Source of the DNA: Sphingomonas kyeonggiensis
GTDB lineage: Bacteria > Pseudomonadota > Alphaproteobacteria > Sphingomonadales > Sphingomonadaceae
Reading direction: 5' to 3'
Length of the DNA stretch: 64,000 nt
NCBI RefSeq assembly: GCF_014196745.1
Contig: NZ_JACIEH010000003.1
Coordinates: forward strand, 558,001-622,000
Shown here: positions 15,509-26,203 of the stretch, in pieces
Layout: each line of letters opens with the position of its first letter
Position numbering within the stretch: position 1 is the stretch's first letter
The notes under the pieces: generated by a model
What the model saw: only the letters and a program-made list of their open reading frames with translations
Databases searched by the model: none
What the model was told of the DNA's origin: nothing
Made by a program: the position numbers and the translations under genes

Positions 15509-17440
15509 ATGGGGCGGAAGGCTTTGTGGGCGATGGGGGTCGCCTGGGCAATGGCGCTGGCCGGCGCGGCTTCGGCGACAGATCCCGAGCGCCCGGTGCC
15601 GAGTGCCGCCGATTTCGGGGCGCGGCCGATCCTGATCAATCCGGTACTCTCGCCCAATGGCGCGATCGTCGCCTCGGAGGCGCGGCGATTGGACAAGCAG
15701 GTGATCATGCTGGCCGACCTCGACCCCACCAAGCCGGACGGCACCCATATCGTTGCGCTCCCCGAGAATTTCGACATACGCTGGGTACGCTGGGCAGGGA
15801 ACGACAAGATCCTGGTGAGCGTGCTCGGCACCACCAAATTCTATGGTGTCGACCTGCCGATCACGCGGCTGATGCTGATCGACGCCCATTCCAGCGCGAC
15901 GCATTATGTCGGCCTCAAGGAGCAGGGGATATTCGGCGACGACGTGCTCTATGTCGATCCGGCCGGCGCCTATCTGCTGCTCAGCACCCAATCCAGCATC
16001 TTCGATCCGCCGGCAGTCTACCGGATCGACCTGGCCAGCTTCCAGCCGGAGCGGATCGTCAAGGCGCAGGGCGGCGTGTGGAACTGGTATGCCGACGACA
16101 AGGGCGTGGTTCGCACCGGCGTGGGCGGGGAAGGCAAGAAATGGTGGGTGCTCTACCGCGATCGGGCCGACCAGGAATTCGAACGTACCAGGCGGCGCGA
16201 ATATGACGAGGACGATATCGGCGTCGACAAGTTCCTGCCGCTGGGTGGCAGCGACACCGGCTATGCGATGGCGGCAGGCAAGAGCGGGCGTTTCGGCCTC
16301 TACAAATACGACTTCCGCAACGATGTGATCGGCGAGCAGGTCTATGAGAATCCCGAGGTCGATATCGACGATTTCGATCTGAAGGACGGCAAGCTCACCG
16401 CCGTCTATTTCACCAACGACCGCCCCCAGGTCGAATGGTTCGATCCCGAGCTGAAGAAGCTCCAGGCCCGCCTCGATCGCGCCTTGCCCGGCCATGCCAA
16501 CCGGGTGATCTCGCGCAGCGCCGACAATATGCGGCTGCTGATCCTCAGCGCTTCGGCCGACGATCCGGGCACCATCTATCTCTATGATCGCAGGACCAAC
16601 GAACTGTCGCCCTTTGCCGGGCTCTACCAGCCGCTGATCGGCAAGCGCCTCGCGCCGATGGAGCCGATCCGGTACCAGGCGCGCGACGGGCTCGAGATCC
16701 GCGGCTACCTCACCTTGCCGCCGGGCCGGGGCGACAGGAATCTGCCGCTGGTGGTGATGCCGCATGGCGGCCCGTTCGTGCGCGACAGCTGGGGCTATGA
16801 TCCCCAGGTCCAGTATCTGGCGAGCAAGGGCTATGCGGTACTCCAGCCCAATTATCGCGGCTCGACGGGCTTTGGCAGGAGCTTCGTCGAGAAGGGCAGC
16901 GGCCAGTTCGGGCGCGGCATGCAGGACGATGTCGACGACGGGGTGAAGTGGCTGGCGGGCAAGGGTACCGTGGATGCGAAGCGGGTCTGCATCATGGGCG
17001 CTTCCTATGGCGGCTATGCCGCGATGCTGGCGGCGGCGCGCAACCCGGAACTCTATCGCTGCGCGATCAGCTTCGCCGGCCTGTCCGACGTCCCGGCGCA
17101 GCTGCGCTACGACCGCAAGTCGTTCACCGCGAGCCGCTATTTCCGCAACTGGCGCGACAGGGTGCGCGGTGACAAGGATTTCGAGCTCGATTCGATCTCG
17201 CCGCTGCGGATGGCCGAGAAGATGACCGTGCCGATCCTGATCGCGCACGGCACCAAGGACAGCACCGTGCCCGTCGCCCAGTCGCAAAAAATGCACGATG
17301 CGCTGCTCAAGCTGAAGCGGCCGCACGAGTTCGTCCTCTACAAGGACGAGGGGCATGGCTTCGGCGATCCCGCCAACGCCACCGACTTCCTGAACCGGGT
17401 CGGCAAGTTCCTCGACGCGCACAACCCCGCGGGGTCATAA
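15509..17440 (+). CDS. S9-family (prolyl oligopeptidase-like) peptidase, secreted
   Basis: The 643-residue protein has an N-terminal signal peptide (ALWAMGVAWAMALAGAASA), a beta-propeller domain to about residue 380, and a C-terminal alpha/beta hydrolase peptidase domain. The nucleophile is Ser499 in GASYGGYA, the acid lies in AHGTKDSTVP and the His in KDEGHGF. Such enzymes cut peptides after Pro or other residues, usually in the periplasm. The ATG at 15509 fits the signal peptide; an earlier in-frame start at 15458 does not. It is followed 18 bases later by a close paralogue. Confidence 0.9.
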   Translation: MGRKALWAMGVAWAMALAGAASATDPERPVPSAADFGARPILINPVLSPNGAIVASEARRLDKQVIMLADLDPTKPDGTHIVALPENFDIRWVRWAGNDKILVSVLGTTKFYGVDLPITRLMLIDAHSSATHYVGLKEQGIFGDDVLYVDPAGAYLLLSTQSSIFDPPAVYRIDLASFQPERIVKAQGGVWNWYADDKGVVRTGVGGEGKKWWVLYRDRADQEFERTRRREYDEDDIGVDKFLPLGGSDTGYAMAAGKSGRFGLYKYDFRNDVIGEQVYENPEVDIDDFDLKDGKLTAVYFTNDRPQVEWFDPELKKLQARLDRALPGHANRVISRSADNMRLLILSASADDPGTIYLYDRRTNELSPFAGLYQPLIGKRLAPMEPIRYQARDGLEIRGYLTLPPGRGDRNLPLVVMPHGGPFVRDSWGYDPQVQYLASKGYAVLQPNYRGSTGFGRSFVEKGSGQFGRGMQDDVDDGVKWLAGKGTVDAKRVCIMGASYGGYAAMLAAARNPELYRCAISFAGLSDVPAQLRYDRKSFTASRYFRNWRDRVRGDKDFELDSISPLRMAEKMTVPILIAHGTKDSTVPVAQSQKMHDALLKLKRPHEFVLYKDEGHGFGDPANATDFLNRVGKFLDAHNPAGS

Positions 17441-17458
17441 CGCTGGCGTTTCAATAAG

Positions 17459-19414
17459 TTGCGCAAATCTACGGTATTGCGCAATTTTCGTTCTTTCCCC
17501 ATCCTTGCCCACGGAATCGGGTGGGGTTTTCTGTTGGCTTATCTTCCCTGGGCACGTGCCGCCGCACTGGCGGGCATCCTCGCATTTTCGACACCGGTTC
17601 GGGCCGATCCCGAGCCGAACGTACCGACTGCCGCCGAGCTGCTCGCGCCGCCGGCGATCGAGGAGCCCCAGCTTTCGCCCGACGGCGCCAGCATCGCCGC
17701 GCGGATCGCACCGCGGGGCCGGCTCGCGCTGTTCGATCCCGCCCGGCCCGATCTTGCCCCGCACCCGATCGCGCTGCCGCGGGGCGAGCGGCTCGCATGG
17801 TATGTCTGGCTGGCGCCCGGCCGGCTGCTCGCCAGCCTCTATCGTGACGGTGCCGTGCCGATGACCCGGCTGGTCGAGATCGCCACCGGCAACGGCCAGG
17901 TCGCGCAACTCGGCCAGGTCCGTCCCGCGGGCGCCGGCGAGGAACTGCTCCATATCGATCGCAAGGCCGGCTTCCTGCTGCTCAAGGGGCAGGACCGCCG
18001 CCACGACACGCCCGCCGTTTGGCGCGTCGATCTCGCCACCGGCATCCGGACGCTCGAGGTCGCCGCGCAGGCGCATGTCCGCGACTGGGTGGTCGACGGT
18101 GCCGGGGTGGTCCGCGCCGGCATGGGAGAGAAGGGCGACAAGTCCTTCCTGGTCTATCGCCGCGGCGAGGGCGACCGGTTCAGCCGGGGTGAGGGTGCCG
18201 CCGATCCCGACATCGCCCAGTTCGCGCCGGTGCAGGGCAGCGACCAGGGCTATGCGCTGGCCGAAGCGCCCTCGGGCCGCATCGCGCTCTACGGCTATGA
18301 CTTCCGGCGCGGCCGGCTCGGCGCGCTGGTCTATGAGAATGGTAGGGCCGATCTCGACGGGTTCGAGCTGGACCCGGACGGCAGGCCCGCCGGTGTCGCC
18401 TATACCGACGATCGCGACCGGATGCTGTGGTTCGACGGTACCGCGCGCGGCCGCCAGGCGGCGATCGATACGGTGCTGCCGGGGCGCACCAACCGCATCG
18501 TATCGGCGAGCGACGACCGGGCCCGGCTGCTCGTCTACAGCGCCACGGCGAGCGATCCCGGCACCTATTATCTTTTCGAGGGCGGCCAGGCCCGGCGGAT
18601 CGCGGCGATCAACCCGGCGCTGGAGGGCAGGAGACTCGCGGCGGTGACGAGCATCGCCTATGCGGCGCGCGACGGGCTGATGATCCAGGGCTATCTGACC
18701 TTGCCCGCCGGACGCGATGCTCGCGACCTGCCGCTGATCGTGATGCCGCATGGCGGTCCCTTCGCCCGCGACGGCTGGGACTATGATCCCTGGGTCCAGT
18801 ATCTTGCCGGCAAGGGCTATGCGGTGCTCCAGCCCAATTATCGCGGCTCGACCGGATTCGGCCGGGCGATGACCGCGCGCGGCGATGGCGAATGGGGTCG
18901 TGGCATGCAGGATGACGTCGACGACGGGGTCGCCTGGCTGGCGAAGCGCGGCACGATCGATGCGAAGCGGGTGTGCATCATGGGCGCCTCCTATGGCGGC
19001 TATGCGGCGATGTGGGCGGCGGCGCGCGACAAGCACCTCTATCGCTGCGCGATCAGCTATGCCGGCATTTCCGACGTGCGCGCGCAGCTCGACTATGACC
19101 ACAGGACCTTCGACGAACGAGGCTTCCGCGCGTGGCGGAACCGTATCCAGGGCCGCGCGCCCTCGCTCGAATCGCTTTCGCCGGTGACCTTTGCCGCCGG
19201 GCTGACCATGCCGATCCTGATCGCCCATGGCAGCGCCGACCAGACCGTGCCGGTCGACCAGTCCGAGCGGATGCACGATGCGCTGACCCGGCTCGGCAAG
19301 CCGCATGATTTCGTCGTCTATCCGGGCGAGGATCACACGATGCACGATCCGGCGAACGAGGCGGACTTCCTGGGCCGGGTGGGGGCGTTCCTCGACGCGC
19401 ACAATCCGGGCTGA
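17459..19414 (+). CDS. S9-family peptidase, tandem paralogue
   Basis: This is a near-copy of the upstream peptidase in layout: propeller then hydrolase domain with GASYGGYAA, AHGSADQTVP and PGEDHTMHDPAN. Several long stretches are nearly the same, such as VLQPNYRGSTGFG, MQDDVDDGV and KRVCIMGASYGGYA. The start is uncertain: a TTG at 17459 gives 651 residues, while a TTG at 17534 follows GGTGGGG and gives a cleaner signal peptide (AAALAGILAFSTPVRA). The pair probably arose by tandem duplication. Both are likely periplasmic. Confidence 0.88.
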   Translation: MRKSTVLRNFRSFPILAHGIGWGFLLAYLPWARAAALAGILAFSTPVRADPEPNVPTAAELLAPPAIEEPQLSPDGASIAARIAPRGRLALFDPARPDLAPHPIALPRGERLAWYVWLAPGRLLASLYRDGAVPMTRLVEIATGNGQVAQLGQVRPAGAGEELLHIDRKAGFLLLKGQDRRHDTPAVWRVDLATGIRTLEVAAQAHVRDWVVDGAGVVRAGMGEKGDKSFLVYRRGEGDRFSRGEGAADPDIAQFAPVQGSDQGYALAEAPSGRIALYGYDFRRGRLGALVYENGRADLDGFELDPDGRPAGVAYTDDRDRMLWFDGTARGRQAAIDTVLPGRTNRIVSASDDRARLLVYSATASDPGTYYLFEGGQARRIAAINPALEGRRLAAVTSIAYAARDGLMIQGYLTLPAGRDARDLPLIVMPHGGPFARDGWDYDPWVQYLAGKGYAVLQPNYRGSTGFGRAMTARGDGEWGRGMQDDVDDGVAWLAKRGTIDAKRVCIMGASYGGYAAMWAAARDKHLYRCAISYAGISDVRAQLDYDHRTFDERGFRAWRNRIQGRAPSLESLSPVTFAAGLTMPILIAHGSADQTVPVDQSERMHDALTRLGKPHDFVVYPGEDHTMHDPANEADFLGRVGAFLDAHNPG

Positions 19415-19425
19415 CGTGACTTAAA

Positions 19426-19567
19426 TCCTCCCAGAGCTTGCTGGGGGAGGGGGACCGCCGGCGAAGCCGGTGGTGGAGGGGCGCGCCGGGCACCGGCGCG
19501 TTGCGCCGGCCCCTCCACCATTCGCTGCGCGAATGGTCCCCCTCCCCGAGGCAAGCTCGGGGAGGAT
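19426..19567. repeat. Large nested inverted repeat (REP/BIME-like)
   Basis: Outer arms ATCCTCCCAGAGCTTGCTGG and the complement of GAGGCAAGCTCGGGGAGGAT bracket inner palindromes, including CCGCCGGCGAAGCCGGTGG and CATTCGCTGCGCGAATGG. It fills most of the 293-base gap between the S9 pair and rimP. A smaller inverted repeat, GTGCG-N5-CGCAC, follows near 19610 and may belong to the rimP promoter region. Confidence 0.75.
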
Positions 19568-19707
19568 TTTGTTGGAGTCCAACCCCCTTGCCCACACCCC
19601 GGCAAGTGCGTATATCGCACGTGCTTTCTCGACATCGTCAAACATGCCGAGGTCGGGGCCCGCAGGGCTCCGGCGCCGAAGCTGCTTGACCATATCCGGA
19701 GTCCCGC

Positions 19708-20255
19708 GTGGCGAATATTGCCGACCTCACCAAGCTGATCGAACCCGAAGCCCAGGCGCTCGGGCTCGTGCTGGTGCGCGTGAAGATGTTCGGCGGCACC
19801 AGCGATCCGACGCTGCAGGTGATGGCCGAGCGCCCGGACACGCGGCAGCTCACCATCGACGATTGCGCCGACCTGTCGCGCCGCATCTCCGATGTGTTCG
19901 ACGCGCTGGAAGAGGCGGGCAAGGACCCGTTCGACCACGCTTATCGCCTGGAAGTCAGCTCGCCCGGTATCGACCGCCCGCTGACCCGCGCGCAGGATTT
20001 CGAGGACTGGAAGGGCCATGAGGCGCGCCTCAACCTGGTCGAACCGCTCGAGGACGGGCGCAAGCAGCTCACCGGCGACCTGATCGGCGCCGAGGGCGAC
20101 CTGATCTCGATCGACGTCCGCAAGTACAAGGTGGTCAGCGTTCCGTTCGGCGCCATCGCCGACGCCAAGCTGCTGATGACCGACAAGCTCATTGCCGCAA
20201 CCGTGCCGCTCTCCGCAGAGGGCGCCGAAGAATACGAAGCAGAGGAAAACGACTG

Positions 20256-20256
<1 letters not shown>
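19708..20256 (+). CDS. rimP: Ribosome maturation factor RimP
   Basis: This 182-residue protein assists 30S subunit assembly. Family features are the N-terminal EPEAQALGLVLVRVKMFGG, DDCADLSRRISDVFD, and the strongly conserved YRLEVSSPGIDRPLTRAQDFE, followed by the small C-terminal SH3-like domain. It starts with GTG. It leads the conserved rimP-nusA-infB-rbfA operon and its stop overlaps the nusA start. Confidence 0.96.
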
Positions 20257-21877
<1,621 letters not shown>

Positions 21878-21878
<1 letters not shown>

Positions 21879-22108
21879 TGCCATTCATCGACATCCGCCT
21901 GGCTGGCCCGGCCTCCCGCGAGCAGAAGGCTGGCATCGTCGCCGATGTCACGGCCTCGATGGTCGCGCGCCTGGGCAAGCCGGCGGCTGCGGTTCAGGTC
22001 AACATCACCGAGCTTTCGCTCGAGAATTACGGTGCGGGCGGACAGCTGATCGCTGACCGCAATGCCGCACCGGTGCAGGGAGACGCGCATGCGGAACCCT
22101 CGCAATGA
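21878..22108 (+). CDS. 4-oxalocrotonate tautomerase-like protein
   Basis: This 76-residue protein starts MPFIDIRLAGPASREQKAGI, with the N-terminal Pro (after Met removal) that acts as the general base in the tautomerase superfamily, and VQVNITELSLENYGAGG later on. The C-terminus is somewhat longer than the usual 62 residues. It is unusual inside the nusA operon: its ATG overlaps the nusA stop (TGATG) and its last 20 bases overlap the ylxR gene. Its substrate is unknown; the operon position implies co-expression with translation genes rather than an aromatic pathway. Confidence 0.82.
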
Positions 22109-22853
22109 TACCGCTTCGGTAAAGGCCAAAGGGACCACTCCTTCCGCGACGCGGGAGGAGAAGGATCCCATGCGCACCTGCGTGCTGTCGCGTGAGGAAG
22201 CTCCGCGCGACGGGCTGATTCGTCTCGCGCTCTCGCCGGACGGCGAAGTGCTGCCCGATGTCCGTGCCAAGGCGCCGGGCCGCGGGGCCTGGATCGGCGT
22301 GACGCGGGCGGAGCTCGAAGCTTCGGGCAAGAAGCTCAAGGGCGTGCTCGCCCGCGCCTTCAAGGGCGCCGAGCTGCGCATCCCCGAGGATCTCGGCGCG
22401 CGGATCGAGGAGCAGTTGCAGCGCAACGCGCTCGACCGGCTGGGCCTCGAGTTCAAGGCCGGCAACATCGCGATCGGCGGCGACCGCATCCAGGAAGCCG
22501 GGCGCAGCGGCCGACTCCACCTGCTGCTCCACGCGAGCGACGCGAGCGAGGACGGGGCGCGCAAGCTCGCCCAGGCCTGGCGCGTCGGCCTCGATGAAGA
22601 AGGAAGCGGGCGCAAGGGCTTAACATTGCCGATCCCGCGCACCATATTGTCCTTGGCGCTAGGCCGCGAAAATGTGGTACATGCCGGCCTGACCGACGCC
22701 AAAGCAGCCGCCCGAACGCGCGAAGCGCTCGATCGGTGGCTGCACTTTATCGGACCCGATTCCACCTCCCGCCCTTGCGAAACCGCTTCGCAAGGCGCAT
22801 CGGCGCTTCCGTCGGAAGCGTCTGACGACGAACGACAGACTGAAGGACTTTAG
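22089..22853 (+). CDS. ylxR: YlxR (DUF448) RNA-binding protein with L7Ae-like domain
   Basis: The 254-residue protein has an N-terminal DUF448 domain with the signature MRTCVLSREEAPRDGLIRLAL and GRGAWIG, then a C-terminal half resembling an L7Ae/L30e RNA-binding domain (AGRSGRLHLLLHASDAS... LGRENVVHAGLTD). This fusion is typical of alphaproteobacteria and lies between nusA and infB as expected. The ATG at 22089 has an AGGGAG site 7 bases upstream. Its role is probably in RNA or ribosome function; related YlxR proteins have been reported as RNA-binding or regulatory. Confidence 0.9.
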   Translation: MRNPRNDTASVKAKGTTPSATREEKDPMRTCVLSREEAPRDGLIRLALSPDGEVLPDVRAKAPGRGAWIGVTRAELEASGKKLKGVLARAFKGAELRIPEDLGARIEEQLQRNALDRLGLEFKAGNIAIGGDRIQEAGRSGRLHLLLHASDASEDGARKLAQAWRVGLDEEGSGRKGLTLPIPRTILSLALGRENVVHAGLTDAKAAARTREALDRWLHFIGPDSTSRPCETASQGASALPSEASDDERQTEGL

Positions 22854-22860
22854 GCAGCGC

Positions 22861-25611
22861 ATGAGCGACACCGACAACGAAAAGCCGAAACTGGGCATGC
22901 GCGCGCCGCTGGGGATCAAGCGCACGGTCGAGACGGGCAAAGTGAAGCAGAGCTTCAGCCATGGCCGTTCGAACACGGTCATCGTCGAGACCAAGAAGGC
23001 ACGCGTGTTCCGCAAGCCGGGCGAAGGTCCGGCGGAAGGCCCGATCTCTGCGCCCGAGCCGCAGGTCGCTGCCCCCGCGCAGCCGGCCCCGCCGCCTCCG
23101 CCGCCCGCCCCGCGCCCGCCCGTCTCGAACGAGTCGGCGCAGGAGCGCCAGACGCGTCTGCTGCGCGAAGCCGACGAGCAGCGCATGAACGCGCTTGAGG
23201 AAGCGCGCCGTCGTGAGGAGCGCGAGCGTGCCGACGCAGCAGAGGCCGAAGCGCGTCGCGTCGAGGAGAAGGCACGCGCCGAGGCGGAAGCCGCCAAGGC
23301 GCCGCCGGCGCCCGAGCCGACGCCTGCTCCGGCCCCCGTGCCCGCACCGGTTCCGGAAGCGCCCAAGGTGGAGGCCGCCGCTCCTGCGCCTGCGCCCAAG
23401 CCTGTACCGGCTCCGGCCCCCGCGCCCACTCCGGCTCCGCCGCCGGCCCCGGTCGCGCTGCAGCTCGATCCGAGCCGCCCCGCGCCGCGCCTGTTCACGC
23501 CGGTGCAGCGTCCCGAGATTCCCAAGCCGCAGCCCAAGCCCGAGCCCAAGCCGGAGGCAGCTGCCCCGGCTTCGGCTCCGGCTCCGACCCAGGCTGCACG
23601 TCCCGCCGGTGCCGGTGCGCCCGCATCGCGTCCCGCCCCGGCGGGCGGTGCGCCGGTGCGCCGTGGCCCCGAGCCTGCGCGTCCGCAGCAGCGTGACCGC
23701 AAGGGCGACGATCGCCGCCAGTCGGGCAAGCTCACCGTCAATCGCGCCCTGGGCGGCGAGGATGGTGCCCGCGCCCGTTCGCTGGCCGCGCTGAAGCGTG
23801 CCCGCGAGAAGGAGCATCGTCGTTCGTACGGTGGTTCGTCGGCGCCGCGCGAGAAGCAGGTCCGCGACGTGGTCGTCCCCGAGGCGATCACCGTGCAGGA
23901 ACTCGCCAACCGTATGGCCGAGAAGGGCGCCGACCTGGTGAAGGCGCTGTTCAAGATGGGCATGCCGGTCACCGTCAACCAGACGATCGACCAGGACACC
24001 GCCGAGCTGCTCGTGACCGAATTCGGCCACAACCTGCAGCGCGTCAGTGAGAGCGACGTCGATCTGGACGTGGCCGAGGCCGATGCCGAGGACACGCTGC
24101 AGCCGCGCGCGCCGGTCGTGACGATCATGGGTCACGTCGACCACGGCAAGACCTCGCTGCTCGATGCCCTGCGCGGCACCGATGTGGTGAAGGGCGAAGC
24201 CGGCGGCATCACCCAGCACATCGGCGCCTATCAGGTCACGCTGAAGGACAAGTCGAAGATCACCTTCCTCGACACGCCGGGCCACGAGGCGTTCACCCAG
24301 ATGCGCGCCCGCGGTGCCGACATCACCGACATCGTCGTGCTGGTGGTCGCCGCGAATGACGGCCTGATGCCGCAGACGATCGAGGCGATCAATCACACCA
24401 AGGCGGCCGGCGTGCCGATGATCGTGGCGATCAACAAGGTCGACCTCGACAGCGCCAACCCGCAGCGCGTGCGCGAGCGTCTGCTCGAGCACGAGGTGAT
24501 CGTCGAAGAGATGGGCGGCGAGACGCAGGACGTCGAAGTCTCGGCGCTCAAGAAGATCGGCCTCGACGCCCTGATCGAGAAGATCCAGATCCAGGCCGAA
24601 CTGCTCGACCTCAAGGCCAATCCGGACCGCGAGGCCGAAGGCACGGTGATCGAGGCGAAGCTCGACAAGGGCCGCGGCCCGGTCGCCACCGTCCTGGTCA
24701 ACCGCGGTACGCTGAAGGTCGGCGACGTGTTCGTCGTCGGCGCCGAGAGCGGCAAGGTCCGCGCGCTGGTCAACGACAAGGGCCAGCAGGTCAAGGAAGC
24801 CGGTCCTTCGGTTCCGGTCGAGATCCTCGGTCTCTCCGGCGTGCCGATGGCGGGTGACCCGCTCCAGGTCGTCGAGAACGAGGCGCGTGCCCGCGAAGTC
24901 GCCGAGTACCGCTCGGGCGTTGCGCTCCAGAAGCGCACGACCAACGCGCCGGCCAGCCTCGAGAGCATGTTCTCGGCGCTCAAGGAAAAGCAGGCGATGG
25001 AATATCCGCTGGTCGTCAAGGCGGATACCCAGGGCACGGTCGAGGCGATCGTCGCGGCGATCAACAAGATCAGCACCGACGACATCAAGGCGCGCGTGCT
25101 GCACGCCGGCGTCGGCGGCATCACCGAGAGCGACGTGTCGCTCGCCGGTGCCGCGGGTGCCCCGATCATCGGCTTCAACGTCCGTCCGAACGCCAAGGCG
25201 CGCGAGATCGCCGAGCGCAACAAGGTCGCGTTCAAATATTATGACGTGATCTACGACCTGACCGACGAGATCCGCGCCGGCATGGCCGGCCAGCTTGGTC
25301 CGGAAGCGTTCGAAACCGTCGTCGGCCGCGCCGAGATCAAGGAAGTCTTCTCGGCGGGCAAGCACGGCAAGGCAGCCGGCCTGCTGGTCACCGAGGGTGC
25401 GATCCGCAAGGCGCTCAAGGCGCGCATCACGCGCAACGACGTCATCATCTACCAGGGCGAGATCGCCTCGCTGCGCCGCTTCAAGGACGACGTCCCCGAA
25501 GTGCGTGCCGGCCTGGAATGCGGTGTCACGTTCAGCCAGAACTTCGTGGACATCAAGGCGGGCGACTATCTCGAGACCTTCGAAGTCGAGATGCGCGAGC
25601 GCACGCTGTAA
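22861..25611 (+). CDS. infB: Translation initiation factor IF-2
   Basis: IF-2 is the GTPase that places initiator tRNA on the ribosome. The 916-residue protein has a long low-complexity N-terminus (to about residue 330) rich in Pro, Ala, Glu and Arg, an IF2_N segment (ITVQELANRMAEKGADLVKALFKMG), then the G domain with GHVDHGKT at about 424-431, DTPGHEAF and NKVD, and the C-terminal beta-barrel domains ending in FEVEMRERTL. The proline/alanine region (about residues 60-260) makes an obvious skew in the DNA. It follows ylxR by 7 bases. Confidence 0.97.
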   Translation: MSDTDNEKPKLGMRAPLGIKRTVETGKVKQSFSHGRSNTVIVETKKARVFRKPGEGPAEGPISAPEPQVAAPAQPAPPPPPPAPRPPVSNESAQERQTRLLREADEQRMNALEEARRREERERADAAEAEARRVEEKARAEAEAAKAPPAPEPTPAPAPVPAPVPEAPKVEAAAPAPAPKPVPAPAPAPTPAPPPAPVALQLDPSRPAPRLFTPVQRPEIPKPQPKPEPKPEAAAPASAPAPTQAARPAGAGAPASRPAPAGGAPVRRGPEPARPQQRDRKGDDRRQSGKLTVNRALGGEDGARARSLAALKRAREKEHRRSYGGSSAPREKQVRDVVVPEAITVQELANRMAEKGADLVKALFKMGMPVTVNQTIDQDTAELLVTEFGHNLQRVSESDVDLDVAEADAEDTLQPRAPVVTIMGHVDHGKTSLLDALRGTDVVKGEAGGITQHIGAYQVTLKDKSKITFLDTPGHEAFTQMRARGADITDIVVLVVAANDGLMPQTIEAINHTKAAGVPMIVAINKVDLDSANPQRVRERLLEHEVIVEEMGGETQDVEVSALKKIGLDALIEKIQIQAELLDLKANPDREAEGTVIEAKLDKGRGPVATVLVNRGTLKVGDVFVVGAESGKVRALVNDKGQQVKEAGPSVPVEILGLSGVPMAGDPLQVVENEARAREVAEYRSGVALQKRTTNAPASLESMFSALKEKQAMEYPLVVKADTQGTVEAIVAAINKISTDDIKARVLHAGVGGITESDVSLAGAAGAPIIGFNVRPNAKAREIAERNKVAFKYYDVIYDLTDEIRAGMAGQLGPEAFETVVGRAEIKEVFSAGKHGKAAGLLVTEGAIRKALKARITRNDVIIYQGEIASLRRFKDDVPEVRAGLECGVTFSQNFVDIKAGDYLETFEVEMRERTL

Positions 25612-25614
25612 TTA

Positions 25615-25723
25615 CCTCTCCCTCTCTCCGCTTGCGGGGAGAGGGCTGGGGAGAGGGGGCAGTCGAGGGCGCATTGCACTTGCCCCTCTCCCCGGCCCTC
25701 TCCCCTGGAGGGGAGAGGGAGAA
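25615..25723. repeat. Palindromic repeat between infB and rbfA
   Basis: Arms of the type GGGGAGAGGGCTGGGGAGAG and its inverted partner (CTCTCCCCGGCCCTCTCCCC) fold on each other with a short spacer. The element fills the gap inside a conserved operon, ending just before the rbfA ribosome site. It is a different family from the CCCCGCGAAGGCGGGG elements. It could form a stable mRNA hairpin that changes infB and rbfA expression separately. Confidence 0.75.
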
Positions 25724-25728
25724 GAGAT

Positions 25729-26136
25729 ATGAAGACCACGACCACCACCGAAGAACGCTCCGTCCGCCTGCTGCGCGTCGGCGAGCAGGTGCGCCACGTG
25801 CTGAGCGAGATCCTCCAGCGCGGCGACGTGCATGACGAGGTGCTCGCCAAGCACATGGTCTCGATCACCGAAGTGCGCATGTCGCCCGACCTGCGTCACG
25901 CGACGGTGTTCGTGAAGCCGCTGCTCGGCAAGGACGAGGAAGTGGTGATCAAGGCGCTGCGCACCAACACCGCCTATCTCCAGCGCGAAGTCGCCAATCG
26001 GGTGAAGATGAAATACGCGGCCAAGCTCAAGTTCCTGGCGGACGAGAGCTTCGACGAGGGCAGCCATATCGACAAGCTGCTCCGCGATCCCAAGGTGGCC
26101 CAGGATCTGGGCGACGAGGATGGCGCCGGGGAGTGA
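25729..26136 (+). CDS. rbfA: Ribosome-binding factor A
   Basis: RbfA is a small KH-like protein needed for late 30S assembly and 16S 5' end maturation. This 135-residue protein shows SVRLLRVGEQVRHVLSEILQRG, VSITEVRMSPDLRHATVFVKPL and MKYAAKLKFLADESFDEGSHIDKLL, all family landmarks. It starts with ATG just after a repeat element. It closes the first part of the translation operon; truB, its normal next neighbour, is 14 kb away. Confidence 0.95.
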   Translation: MKTTTTTEERSVRLLRVGEQVRHVLSEILQRGDVHDEVLAKHMVSITEVRMSPDLRHATVFVKPLLGKDEEVVIKALRTNTAYLQREVANRVKMKYAAKLKFLADESFDEGSHIDKLLRDPKVAQDLGDEDGAGE

Positions 26137-26203
26137 GCCCGCGTCCACAGGATTAAGCGGGCGCGGTGATTGACCGCGTGCCGCCGCCGGGCGCAGATCG
26201 CGC

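Noticed and set aside
15434..19402. Two antisense open frames of more than 650 codons opposite the S9 peptidases
   Set aside because: They mirror the two real genes, and their similarity to each other only reflects the similarity of the sense genes.
22747..25365. 872-codon open frame on the minus strand opposite infB
   Set aside because: It is a shadow of infB, whose domains are unmistakable. The antisense protein is low-complexity His/Arg/Asp/Leu sequence with no family pattern, as produced by high third-position GC.
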